From Maricaulis parjimensis (GTDB taxonomy: Bacteria > Pseudomonadota > Alphaproteobacteria > Caulobacterales > Maricaulaceae): a stretch of DNA of 64,000 nucleotides. The stretch lies in NCBI RefSeq assembly GCF_016817355.1, contig NZ_JADOTT010000004.1, forward strand, positions 186,001-250,000, written 5' to 3'. Made by a program: the position numbers and the translations under genes. Numbering within the stretch: position 1 is the first letter of the stretch; each line of letters begins with the position of its first letter. Of the stretch, positions 56,601-64,000 are shown one piece after another. The notes under the pieces are model-generated. The model saw only the letters and a list, made by a program, of their open reading frames with translations. It was not told the DNA's origin and did no database searches.

Positions 56601-57204
56601 CATCGCCCCCGACGTCACCCAGAACCACCAAGCCAAAGGCACCCGCTGTCAGGTCTCCGAAATTCAGGATACTGCCCCCGACCGGCCCGCCCAGCCGGAG
56701 TCCCGTACTGCCCCGGATCGATCCGTTGTTCACGACATCCCCCGTCACGCCGCTCAGCGAAACAGCAATGCCATCGCCGGTGATATCTCCATTGTTCAAG
56801 AAACCGCCGAGCTCGTAATCCCCTGCGACCTGCACGGTCGTTCCAAACCCTGAAACCAGACTTCCCCGATTGTGGAAGCTATAGGTCGAGCCGCCCGCTC
56901 CTCCGGTGAGGATAACGGCCGATGCCAGCGAGGCGGACGTGTCGATATCGCCGTGGATAAACACCTGGTAGGGAATGTCCTCGAAGATCGCTGTCGCCGT
57001 TGACGTCCAGTTCCCGTCCAGGACGATAAAATCGCCTGTATCGAAGGTCACGGGCGTGCTGCCTTGGTCGCCCGTACATGTCAGTCCGAAGAGGACGTCC
57101 TCAAAGGTCGGTGTACAAACCGTCTGCGCCTCGGCGCCCGCGGAAATGGCCAGACTGGCGACACCGGCCAGCAAAGAAAGCTTCATCGTTTGACATACAG
57201 ACAT
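53680..57204 (-). CDS. autotransporter with beta-helix passenger (paralog 2)
   Basis: A 1174-residue protein closely related to its downstream neighbour. The signal peptide ends SAGAEA-QTV. The passenger carries repeats like FENTGDIIADVA, FRNSGTITGYTG and IENRGSISAG. The barrel covers roughly residues 900-1174, ending AWRF. The same two cysteine pairs are present (VCTPTFEDVLFGLTC; DCALGRRGSAC). GGAGGGGG lies upstream of ATG 57204. The paralogs are 150 bases apart on the same strand and share the passenger-barrel linker (YNQTQAALGLQ..RWNAGASAVDDL), so they arose by tandem duplication. Confidence 0.85.
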   Translation of the reverse strand: MSVCQTMKLSLLAGVASLAISAGAEAQTVCTPTFEDVLFGLTCTGDQGSTPVTFDTGDFIVLDGNWTSTATAIFEDIPYQVFIHGDIDTSASLASAVILTGGAGGSTYSFHNRGSLVSGFGTTVQVAGDYELGGFLNNGDITGDGIAVSLSGVTGDVVNNGSIRGSTGLRLGGPVGGSILNFGDLTAGAFGLVVLGDVGGDVFNAGTIASDTSLFGLGVQLSGNIGGIFYNGGIISSNYFGVLIDSDSIAGVFENTGDIIADVAVASISSDSSVGGFRNSGTITGYTGGIQLSRVLGSIENRGSISAGYGSFYISGLVSGNFENSGYIGGTSELGNQFGLQFFTGLAGRFENTGRISGNYAVSINALGGYFYNGGTGEIVGNNSGVYIGDFGGPVFLNDGLIQASGFGVALNNSYLGQSFIENTGTILGEQLYGLALVSTDPASAQTAFIQNWGLIQGGDQGVFTAGHDQVSILNLGIIQATNPDGVAISAADSIVEVFNGFGGVIEGEVGIEASDGQVVVVNSGTIRGLSGPAMDLGDGDSLVINMSTGHLVGDLIGGGGRDELVLNGGTYFLDMLIDGFEEVVFLGIGTGSRAGQTYVALRRDLIALEEGRNSGWLDIADHTFEAQNFENYGTLVSRGGTIDASLFNAGELLGSSLTVTGDVINLTRIDPAGTGIGTFTFQGDFFNLAEGEEFSLPSQSSGMTASAEPLTPASITSPQDGTLIFDVSGTTHDQLIIGGAASINGTIALRGDWTELARSRQTASLITAAGGMSGSPDLVATAGLLFTPQLSLSANSLDLIFQAADFATALAPSTYNQTQAALGLQARWNAGASAVDDLILALNAGLASGPVLQGLSAEEVPAVMRAGARQGSHVAQAVSDCALGRRGSACNSAGNDQGVTLWASYTTGSATLVADSNAADVEESFGVATQGVQYALSGDLAVGGFIAAGRGQARVGDAIGNGTVDSLGGGLYGSARFGGLGLALTAGYADLDIETGRATPGGRVEGSTGGSVAFARLDARLQRESGAARYGIDLSGRYAYSEIDAHSQMGASLYTLDVHSDGFRSLTWTADAFVEYTAAPTQTGHHFVFGASGGFLSGTGEDAASGILEIPGAGQAYEVRGPATGIGDLGMQAGGFVGLQSAGGDLTIRVSLDGYRLGEESGSQASARIAWRF

Positions 57205-57371
57205 GGTTTCCCCCTCCGACGGTGAACGCCCCCGCGTTAACCTTCATCCGGTCTTTTCACATTTCCCGCAGCATTTAAAGACCAAACGGGACATCATTTC
57301 GCGGACCGCGCGATTGCCTGGCCGCACTGAATCAGTATCGTGCCGTCTCCTGGCGACCCACGGAGCCCGCT

Positions 57372-59327
57372 ATGTCCCACCATGACCCCAACGCCCTCTA
57401 TCCCGTGCCCGCTGATCGCGCCAAGACCACGCTGATCAACAAGGCGCAGTATGAAGAGAAATACCGCCAGTCGATCGAGGATCCGGACAAGTTCTGGCGC
57501 GAGGAAGCCCGCCGGATCGACTGGATCACGCCCTTCACGGAAATCTCCGATGTGAGCTGGGACAAGGATGATCTCCATATCCGCTGGTTCGGCGATGGCC
57601 GGCTCAACGCCTCAGCCAATTGCATTGACCGCCATTTGCCGGAAAAGGCCGATGATACGGCCATCATCTGGGAGGGCGATGATCCGGATGTGTCCAAGAC
57701 CATCACCTATGGCGAACTGCACGAACAGGTCTGCCGCCTGGCCAATGGCCTGAAATCCCTCGGCGTCCAGAAGGGCGACCGGGTCACGATCTACATGCCG
57801 ATGATCCCCGAGGCCGCCTATGCCATGCTGGCCTGCGCGCGGATCGGGGCCGTCCATTCCGTCGTTTTTGGCGGTTTCTCCCCGGACGCGCTGGCGGGCC
57901 GCATCACGGATTGCGAGAGCCGTTTTGTCATCACCGCCGATGAAGGCGTCAGGGGCGGCAAGCCGATCCCGCTGAAAGCCAATGTCGACAAGGCGATTGC
58001 GTCGGCGGGCGATGTCGACCGGGTGATCGTCGTGCGCCATACCGGCAATGATGTCGCCTGGGACGAGACCCGGGATGTCGACTATACCGAGCTGACCGCC
58101 GCCCAGGACACCGATTGCGAGCCGGAAGTGATGGGCGCGGAAGATCCGCTCTTCATCCTCTACACCTCCGGTTCGACCGGAAAGCCCAAGGGCGTGCTGC
58201 ACACGACCGGCGGCTATATGGTCTGGGCGTCGATGACCCATGAATACGTGTTCGATTACAAGCCGGGCGACATCTACTGGTGCACGGCCGATGTCGGCTG
58301 GGTCACCGGCCACACCTATATCGTCTACGGCCCGCTCGCGAATGGCGCAATCACGCTGATGTTCGAGGGCGTGCCGACCTGGCCGGGACCGGACCGGTTC
58401 TGGCAGGTGGTGGACAAGCACAAGGTCAACACCTTCTACACGGCACCGACCGCGATCCGCGCCCTGATGCGCGAAGGCGATGAACCGGTGAAGAAGCATT
58501 CGCGGGCCTCCCTGCGCCTGCTGGGCACGGTGGGCGAACCGATCAATCCGGAAGCCTGGACCTGGTATCACAGCGTCGTCGGCGATGAGCGCTGCCCGAT
58601 CGTGGATACCTGGTGGCAGACGGAAACGGGCGGCGCGCTGATCACGCCCCTGCCCGGCGCAACCGACCTCAAACCGGGATCGGCCACGACGCCGATGTTC
58701 GGTGTCACGCCGGCCCTGGTGGATGCGGAAGGCCAATTCCTGCCGGATACGGGTGCTGCGGAAGGCAATCTCGTCATCACCCGCTCCTGGCCGGGCCAGA
58801 TGCGGACCGTCTATGGCGATCACCAGCGTTTCTTCGAGACCTATTTTTCCACCTATCCCGGCCTTTATTTCACCGGTGACGGTGCCCGCCGGGATGCGGA
58901 CGGATATTGGTGGATCACCGGCCGGGTGGATGATGTGCTCAACGTGTCCGGCCACCGTCTGGGCACGGCGGAGATCGAGAGCGCGCTGGTCGCCCATGAT
59001 GATGTCGCCGAGGCGGCCGTCGTCGGCTATCCGCACGATGTGAAGGGTCAGGGCATTTATTGCTATGTCACCCTGATGGGCGGACGCGAAGCCGCCGACG
59101 AGGATGTCGCCGCGCTGAAAGCCTGGGTGCGCCAGGAGATCGGCCCGGTCGCGACGCCCGACCTGATCCAGTTCGCGCCAAGCTTGCCCAAAACCCGTTC
59201 CGGCAAGATCATGCGGCGCATCCTGCGCAAGATCGCCGAAAATGAGTTCAGCAATCTGGGTGACACGTCTACACTCGCAGACCCGAGCGTCGTCGACGAG
59301 CTGATCGAGAATCGGAAGAACCGATGA
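57372..59327 (+). CDS. acs: acetyl-CoA synthetase
   Basis: Acs activates acetate with ATP and CoA to acetyl-CoA. The 651-residue enzyme has [19 protein letters not shown] as the ATP loop, [38 protein letters not shown], and the regulatory acetylation lysine in [13 protein letters not shown]. Length and motif order match Acs, not propionyl-CoA synthetase. GGAG precedes the ATG. It is divergent from autotransporter 2, with 167 bases between, and overlaps the following lipoprotein gene by four bases. Confidence 0.96.
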   Translation: MSHHDPNALYPVPADRAKTTLINKAQYEEKYRQSIEDPDKFWREEARRIDWITPFTEISDVSWDKDDLHIRWFGDGRLNASANCIDRHLPEKADDTAIIWEGDDPDVSKTITYGELHEQVCRLANGLKSLGVQKGDRVTIYMPMIPEAAYAMLACARIGAVHSVVFGGFSPDALAGRITDCESRFVITADEGVRGGKPIPLKANVDKAIASAGDVDRVIVVRHTGNDVAWDETRDVDYTELTAAQDTDCEPEVMGAEDPLFILYTSGSTGKPKGVLHTTGGYMVWASMTHEYVFDYKPGDIYWCTADVGWVTGHTYIVYGPLANGAITLMFEGVPTWPGPDRFWQVVDKHKVNTFYTAPTAIRALMREGDEPVKKHSRASLRLLGTVGEPINPEAWTWYHSVVGDERCPIVDTWWQTETGGALITPLPGATDLKPGSATTPMFGVTPALVDAEGQFLPDTGAAEGNLVITRSWPGQMRTVYGDHQRFFETYFSTYPGLYFTGDGARRDADGYWWITGRVDDVLNVSGHRLGTAEIESALVAHDDVAEAAVVGYPHDVKGQGIYCYVTLMGGREAADEDVAALKAWVRQEIGPVATPDLIQFAPSLPKTRSGKIMRRILRKIAENEFSNLGDTSTLADPSVVDELIENRKNR

Positions 59328-59851
59328 AGCGTGTCCTGTTTGCCTCCCTTGCCGCCAGTGCAGCGATCCTGACCGGCTGTGCCACCGAAACCGTGCCCGC
59401 CTGCCGGGCTCCGGCGAGTTATGAAATGGAGGCCTTCCGGGCCATCATGAGCCATGACCGCGCCGCGCTGGCCAATGCCACAGCCCCGGGTCCGCTGCGC
59501 GATGCCGTGAGCTATTCCGATCCGGCTGTGACCAGTCATGTCTGGGGCTCCCAGGGCATAACGCGCGGGTCGGTGACCGGTCTGCTGGCCCGCCCGCCCC
59601 TGTGCATCCTGGATGATATGCGCACGCCGCCGACCGATGCGATGCGCCAGATCCTGGTCTATCCGCAGGAGAATTTCGACCGCGTCGCCCCACTGCCGGA
59701 AACACCGCTGGTGGATGCACCGCCGCCCTATGGCGTGGCGCGCCGCGATTATCTGTCCTGCCGCTTCGAACAGACCGCGTCCGGCTGGAAACTGGCCGAT
59801 CTGTGCGGCTATACACGGCCCGTCGCCCCGGTGAATACCGGCGCGCGCTGA
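59324..59851 (+). CDS. small lipoprotein coupled to acs, unknown function
   Basis: A 175-residue protein. The signal peptide ends in the lipobox ILTGC, so it is anchored as a lipoprotein. The mature part contains three further cysteines ([22 protein letters not shown]) plus LCGYTRP at the end. I recognise no domain. The start overlaps the acs stop (ATGA), which implies co-translation with acs; why a cell-envelope lipoprotein should accompany acs is unclear. A terminator follows 27 bases downstream. Confidence 0.75.
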   Translation: MKRVLFASLAASAAILTGCATETVPACRAPASYEMEAFRAIMSHDRAALANATAPGPLRDAVSYSDPAVTSHVWGSQGITRGSVTGLLARPPLCILDDMRTPPTDAMRQILVYPQENFDRVAPLPETPLVDAPPPYGVARRDYLSCRFEQTASGWKLADLCGYTRPVAPVNTGAR

Positions 59852-59876
59852 TCGCAAATCTGACATCCGGACACAC

Positions 59877-59906
59877 AAAAAGCGGGGCCTGAGGGGGCCC
59901 CGCTTT
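59877..59906. terminator. bidirectional terminator between acs operon and malate synthase
   Basis: AAAGCGGGGCC (59879-59889) pairs with GGCCCCGCTTT (59896-59906). On the minus strand it is followed by a five-T run, which favours ending the malate synthase transcript; on the plus strand the T tract is short. Confidence 0.8.
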
Positions 59907-59930
59907 CCGTTTCGCACGCCTTCGGCGTGG

Positions 59931-61574
59931 TCAGTCCTCGAATTCGGCCAAAGCCATCGGCTTTTTCAGATCCGAGGTGATGCGGTCATAGGCCGGCAGG
60001 GTCAGGAATTCGGCGAATTCCTCGTTCAGCACCAGATCAGCCAGGATGTCGGCAGCCGTCTGGATACGGGCGATGAGCTCGTCCTGACCGGGAACCTCGT
60101 CCTGGATGGCCGCGCAGATATCCGCGATCTTGTTCTCCAGGAAGGCCGCCGTCAGAGCCGTGCCTTCCTTGGTGGAACAATCATAGGTGCGCCACTGCCA
60201 GAGCTGGGCCCGGGCAATCTCGGCGGTCGCCGCATCTTCCATCAGATGATGGATCGGCACGGCACCACGGCCACCCAGCCAAGCGGCGATATAGCGGATC
60301 GCCACATCGATATTGCCCGTCACACCCTGATCGGTGATGTCTCCCTCCGGCGCGGCCAGCAATTGCTGGGTCGTCACCGGGAGTTCATGCGGATCCGGAG
60401 CGCGGTCGACCTGATTGGCCTTCGGCATGAATTCGTCGAACACCGCCTTGGCGACCGGAACGAGATCCGGGTGCGCGACCCAGGTACCGTCATGGCCCAT
60501 TTTCACTTCACGCAGCTTGTCCTGACGGACTTTTTCCTGCGCGGCGGCATTGGCTTCGGCATCACCCTTCACCGGAATGAAGGCCGACATGCCGCCCATC
60601 GCATGGGCGCCCCGGCGGTGGCAGACCGCGATCACGCGACGCGAATAGGCATTCATGAAGGGCACAGCCATGGTCACGGCCGCACGGTCCGGCAGGACAT
60701 GCTCTTTGCGCGACTTCAACCGCTTGATGTAGCTGAAGATATAGTCCCAACGGCCGCAGTTCAGAGCGACGATATGGTCTTTCAGCTCGTAGAGGATCTC
60801 ATCCAGCTCGAAGGCCGCCGGCAGGGTCTCGATGAGCACGGTGGCGCGCAGCGTGCCGCGATCCAGGCCCAGCTCGTCCTCGGCATGCTGGAAAACCAGG
60901 CTCCACAGACGCGCTTCCAGACGGCTTTCCAGCTTGGGCAGGTAGAAATACGGACCCGTGCCACGCTCTTTCAGAGCCGCGTGATTGTGGAAGACATAGA
61001 GGCCGAAATCGAACAGCGAGCCGGACATGGCGACGCCATTGATCAGGACATGGCGTTCGTCCAGATGCCAGCCGCGCGGGCGGACGATCAGGACGGCGGC
61101 GTCATCATTGACCTGGTAGCGCTTGCCATTTTTCGGGTCGGTGAAATCGATCTCGCGACGGATGGCATCGCGCAGATTGATCTGGCCTTCGACCAGGTTC
61201 GACCAGAGCGGGGCCGTGGCGTCCTCAAAATCGGCCATGAAGCATTTGGCGCCGGAATTGAGCGCATTGACCACCATTTTGCGGTCGACGGGGCCGGTGA
61301 TCTCGACACGGCGGTCCTGCAGATCGGCCGGGGCCGGACGCACGGTCCACTCGCCGGCACGGATGTCGGCGGTTTCGTGCGGGAACATGAGCAGAGCACC
61401 CTGGTCCAGCTCGGCCTGGCGTTCCTTGCGGTAACGCAGCAGGGATTGACGGCGCTTTTCAAAGCGGCGGTGCAGACCCGCGAGGAAGCTCAGCGCCTCG
61501 TGAGAGAGAATGTCGCGATAGCCGGGTTCCAGATGGCCCAGAACTTCGACACCGGTGGGAGCAACGAGAGTCAT
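59931..61574 (-). CDS. aceB: malate synthase A
   Basis: Condenses glyoxylate with acetyl-CoA to malate in the glyoxylate bypass. The 547-residue protein matches the A-type enzyme in length and sequence: VRPRGWHLDERHVLING, the signature KDHIVALNCGRWDYIFSYIK, and GGMSAFIPVKGD. The G-type enzyme is about 720 residues, so this is not glcB. It lies 87 bases after aceA on the same strand, separated by a strong hairpin. CTCCT on the complementary strand gives a ribosome-binding site before ATG 61574. Confidence 0.95.
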   Translation of the reverse strand: MTLVAPTGVEVLGHLEPGYRDILSHEALSFLAGLHRRFEKRRQSLLRYRKERQAELDQGALLMFPHETADIRAGEWTVRPAPADLQDRRVEITGPVDRKMVVNALNSGAKCFMADFEDATAPLWSNLVEGQINLRDAIRREIDFTDPKNGKRYQVNDDAAVLIVRPRGWHLDERHVLINGVAMSGSLFDFGLYVFHNHAALKERGTGPYFYLPKLESRLEARLWSLVFQHAEDELGLDRGTLRATVLIETLPAAFELDEILYELKDHIVALNCGRWDYIFSYIKRLKSRKEHVLPDRAAVTMAVPFMNAYSRRVIAVCHRRGAHAMGGMSAFIPVKGDAEANAAAQEKVRQDKLREVKMGHDGTWVAHPDLVPVAKAVFDEFMPKANQVDRAPDPHELPVTTQQLLAAPEGDITDQGVTGNIDVAIRYIAAWLGGRGAVPIHHLMEDAATAEIARAQLWQWRTYDCSTKEGTALTAAFLENKIADICAAIQDEVPGQDELIARIQTAADILADLVLNEEFAEFLTLPAYDRITSDLKKPMALAEFED

Positions 61575-61602
61575 GACAGGCTCCTTTGGGGTTGAGGCAG
61601 AG

Positions 61603-61639
61603 AGGTGGGGCGGCCGCGCCCGGCGGCGCGCCCCAACCT
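61603..61639 (-). other. intergenic hairpin between aceA and aceB
   Basis: AGGTGGGGCG (61603-61612) pairs with CGCCCC-ACCT (61629-61639, one bulged base), with a GC-rich loop that can pair further. It has no T run, so it is more likely a processing or stability element between two genes of one transcript than a full terminator. Confidence 0.45.
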
Positions 61640-61661
61640 GTATGGCAGACCGGAAACGGTC

Positions 61662-62954
61662 TTATTCAGCGGCGGTGAACTGGGCCGTTTCGGTCGATTC
61701 ACCCATGGCCGTCGTGGACGACTTGCCCGCGGAGATGGCCAGATTGACCTTGTCGAAATAGCCGGTGCCAACCTCGCGCTGGTGGCGCGTTGCGGTGTAG
61801 CCATCGACTTCCGACGCAAACTCGGCCTGTTGCAGTTCCGAATAGGCGCCCATGCCGCGATCGCGATAGCCCTGGGCCAGCTGGAACATGCCGTGATTGA
61901 GCTGGTGGAAACCGGCCAGCGTCACGAACTGGAACTTGTAACCCATCGCACCCAGCTCACGCTGGTAGGTTTCGATCGTGGCCTTGTCCAGATTGGCTTC
62001 CCAGTTGAAGGACGGCGAGCAGTTATAGGCCATCATCTTGCCCGGATAGGCTTTCTGGATGGCTTCAGCGAAGCGCTTGGCCTCTTCCAGGTTCGGCTTG
62101 GAGGTTTCCCACCACAGCAGGTCAGCCACTTTGGCATAGGCCAAGCCGCGCTTGATGCAGTGATCAACGCCAACGCCCTGCTTCAGACGGAAGAAGCCTT
62201 CCGGCGTACGGCCAGCGTCGAAATCGATGAATTCATGATCGCGCTCATCGATGTCGGAATTGATCAGCGTGGCGGATTCAGCGTCGGTCCGGGCGACGGT
62301 GATCGTGGAAACACCCATCACGTCAGCCGCCAGACGGGCTGCTGCCAGATTGCGCTCGTGCGCGGAGGTCGGGATGAGGACCTTGCCGCCCAAATGGCCG
62401 CACTTCTTCTCTGCCGCGACCTGGTCTTCGAAGTGAACGCCCGAGGCGCCAGCTTCGATGAAGGCCTTCATGATCTCGAAGCAGTTCAGCGTACCGCCGA
62501 AACCGGCTTCAGCGTCGGCCACGATCGGGGCGAACCAGTCACGGGTCGTCTTGCCGCTTTCGGACATTTCGATCTGGTCGGCGCGCTGGAGCGTGCGGTT
62601 GATCTTCTTGGCCAGTTCCGGAGCGGAGTTCGCCGGATAGAGCGACTGGTCCGGATACATGGCACCAGCGGTATTGGCGTCGGCGGCAACCTGCCAACCG
62701 GACAGGTAGATGGCTTTCAGGCCGGCGCGCACCATCTGCATCGCCTGGTTACCCGACAGGGCACCCAGCGCATTGATGTAGGGCTCGGTCTTCAGCAGGT
62801 TCCACAGCTTCACGGCACCCTGTTCAGCGAGCGTGTGCTGGATCTGCACGGAGCCGCGCAGCTGCAGGACATCTTCCGGGGTGTAGGGGCGCTCGATGCC
62901 ATCGAAGCGACCAGCCGGGGCGGAGGGAACCAGATCCGTGAATTTCGTCATCAT
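61662..62954 (-). CDS. aceA: isocitrate lyase
   Basis: Splits isocitrate into succinate and glyoxylate, the entry to the glyoxylate bypass. The 430-residue protein contains the catalytic [13 protein letters not shown] segment, [18 protein letters not shown] and [15 protein letters not shown]. Two adjacent ATGs (62954 and 62951) are possible; GGGAG is five bases before the first. The frame is open to 63011 without homology. It lies opposite the ScfR-type regulator, with 156 bases between starts. Confidence 0.96.
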   Translation of the reverse strand: MMTKFTDLVPSAPAGRFDGIERPYTPEDVLQLRGSVQIQHTLAEQGAVKLWNLLKTEPYINALGALSGNQAMQMVRAGLKAIYLSGWQVAADANTAGAMYPDQSLYPANSAPELAKKINRTLQRADQIEMSESGKTTRDWFAPIVADAEAGFGGTLNCFEIMKAFIEAGASGVHFEDQVAAEKKCGHLGGKVLIPTSAHERNLAAARLAADVMGVSTITVARTDAESATLINSDIDERDHEFIDFDAGRTPEGFFRLKQGVGVDHCIKRGLAYAKVADLLWWETSKPNLEEAKRFAEAIQKAYPGKMMAYNCSPSFNWEANLDKATIETYQRELGAMGYKFQFVTLAGFHQLNHGMFQLAQGYRDRGMGAYSELQQAEFASEVDGYTATRHQREVGTGYFDKVNLAISAGKSSTTAMGESTETAQFTAAE

Positions 62955-63057
62955 TTTTCTCCCTGACGGGTTTTTGAACTGACGCGGTATGCGTTGCGTC
63001 GAAACTGTCAAACGGCAGGGATGGTGTCGATACAGCTTTTCCTATAAAGAGGATCAG

Positions 63058-63108
63058 ATGTATGATAATTACATTGTGTAGAAGTAACTCTGTAAATTTT
63101 GGTACAAA
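63058..63108. promoter_or_regulatory. candidate operator region between aceA and its likely regulator
   Basis: Two short inverted repeats lie in the divergent promoter: ATGTA-N7-TACAT (63058-63074) and TTTG-GTA-CAAA (63098-63108). The second is just before the regulator ATG. Either could bind the regulator, but no second matching copy was found in front of aceB or acs, so this is weak. Confidence 0.35.
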
Positions 63109-63110
63109 TC

Positions 63111-64000
63111 ATGAGTGAGAACCAGGCCCTAGAAAAAATCTTCGCCGGCGCCCGCCTGCGCCGCCTGCGGCGCGAGCGCGGCCTGACCCAGGCCGAAGCC
63201 GCCGAAGCCCTGGGCCTGTCCGCCAGCTATCTCAACCTGCTGGAACGCAATCAGCGCCCGGTCACGGCCCGCGTCCTTCTCTCACTCGCCGACGCTTTCG
63301 ATGTCGATGTGCGCGCCTTTGCCAATGAGAGCGACCGCCAGCTGATCGCCGATCTGCAGGAAGCGGCCGCGGACCCGGTCCTGTCCGGCATGGAAATGGA
63401 CCGGATGGAGCTGTCGGAATTTGCCGACGCCCAGCCGCGTGCGGCCGAAGCCTTTGCCCGCCTCTTCCACGCTTTCCGCGAAGTGAATGCCGCCACGGCG
63501 GACCTGGCCACACGCATGGCCGGCCCTGGCGCGACCTCCGGAGGACCGGGAGCCGTGCTGGAAAGCGTGCGGGACGCGCTGGATGCCCGTCAGAACCATT
63601 TCCCCGAACTGGAAGAGGCCGCAGAAGCCCTGAGTCAGCGGATCGGGCTGAAGCCCCGCAATCGTGATCGCATCCTGTCGGACTATCTGCAGAGCCAGCA
63701 CGGTTTCACCGTGCGTGTCCTGGACGAGGAGATCATGGCCGGCGCACGGCGCCGGCTGGATTTCCACGGACGCCGCCTCCTCCTGTCCGAGGCCCTGGCC
63801 CCTGGCTCACGCGCCTTCCACATGGCGGTGGTCCTCGCGACACTGGAACTGGGTGACACGCTGGATGCACTGACCGAGGCCGCCAAGCTGGAGGCCCCGG
63901 AAGCAAAGAAGCTCTACCGTGTTGGCCTGGCCAATTATTTCGCTGGCGCCGCCCACATGCCCTATGCCGCCTTCCTCAAGCATGCGGAAGAGACGCGCTA
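63111..64000 (+). CDS. XRE-family short-chain fatty-acid regulator (ScfR/RamB type), truncated by window end
   Basis: At least 296 residues are visible and no stop occurs before the window ends. The N-terminal helix-turn-helix reads RLRRLRRERGLTQAEAAEALGLSASYLNLLERNQRPVT, followed by a long region with HFPELEEAAEALSQRIGLKPRNRDRILSDYL, the IrrE-like/ScfR C-terminal architecture. Family members regulate acetate, propionate and glyoxylate genes in actinobacteria (RamB) and alphaproteobacteria. Location directly opposite aceA supports that role here. The first codon ATG 63111 matches the family start. Confidence 0.85.
   Translation, partial: MSENQALEKIFAGARLRRLRRERGLTQAEAAEALGLSASYLNLLERNQRPVTARVLLSLADAFDVDVRAFANESDRQLIADLQEAAADPVLSGMEMDRMELSEFADAQPRAAEAFARLFHAFREVNAATADLATRMAGPGATSGGPGAVLESVRDALDARQNHFPELEEAAEALSQRIGLKPRNRDRILSDYLQSQHGFTVRVLDEEIMAGARRRLDFHGRRLLLSEALAPGSRAFHMAVVLATLELGDTLDALTEAAKLEAPEAKKLYRVGLANYFAGAAHMPYAAFLKHAEETR

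Noticed and set aside
61605-62966. A 453-residue plus-strand open frame over aceA
   Set aside because: It is a frame shadow of isocitrate lyase, which is identified by its catalytic motif on the minus strand.

Overview
The window reads as a chromosomal segment of a GC-rich alphaproteobacterium. The gene order rpoZ-rsh-pyrE-pdxJ-acpS-rnc-era, an E. coli-length HisG beside a YerC-type regulator, an outer membrane with a TonB receptor and autotransporters, and a ScfR/RamB-type regulator beside aceA suggest the Hyphomonadaceae/Maricaulaceae branch. That placement is inferred from gene content, not from a search. No rRNA, tRNA, CRISPR array, insertion sequence or prophage was recognised. Coding density is high and many neighbouring genes overlap by 1 to 19 bases.

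Layout. (1) 67-7013, minus strand: a housekeeping operon folK-rpoZ-rsh-pyrE-pdxJ-(membrane protein)-acpS-rnc-era. lepB is missing from its usual place. (2) 7047-16123: a NYN-domain protein, a family 5 uracil-DNA glycosylase, a small cysteine protein opposite a GlxA-type AraC regulator, dapA-smpB, a lytic transglycosylase, a threonine dehydratase and an acyl-CoA ligase. (3) 16289-27107: a small two-helix membrane protein, a secreted alpha/beta hydrolase with a duplicated N-terminal module, nitroreductase and tdh, two unrecognised multi-pass membrane proteins, a tail-only SPFH-like protein preceded by a 26-bp tandem repeat, an LhgO-like oxidase, a lipoprotein amidohydrolase, and kbl. (4) 27334-34729: a complete five-enzyme histidine degradation locus (hutU-G-H-I divergent from hutF-hutC) with a palindromic site in the divergent promoter. 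(5) 34737-36970: a cysteine-rich lipoprotein and a secreted serine hydrolase. (6) 36982-42797: a histidine biosynthesis operon, yerC-hisG-hisDB-hisH-hisA-hisF-hisIE, in which hisD and hisB are one continuous gene and an 18-bp perfect palindrome sits inside the promoter. (7) 42926-46731: an esterase, a TonB-dependent receptor and a winged-helix regulator. (8) 46851-50358: a probable persulfide-responsive sulfur locus: an ArsR regulator with the two sensor cysteines, a rhodanese, a Blh/ETHE1-type metallo-beta-lactamase-fold protein and a SulP transporter. Matching inverted repeats lie in front of the regulator and in the divergent promoter. (9) 50368-57204: two tandem paralogous autotransporters. 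(10) 57372-64000: an acetate and glyoxylate-bypass block: acs with a coupled lipoprotein, malate synthase, isocitrate lyase and a regulator truncated by the window end.

How it fits together. The organism appears able to break histidine down to glutamate and formate and also to make it, and the two opposing pathways lie within about 15 kb. Both loci carry their own repressor-type regulator with a visible palindromic site. Acetate assimilation (Acs, AceA, AceB) is grouped with its likely regulator. Threonine catabolism (tdh, kbl) is present but split. The most unusual items are the HisD-HisB fusion, the two-site ArsR sulfur regulon and the tandem autotransporters with conserved cysteine pairs.
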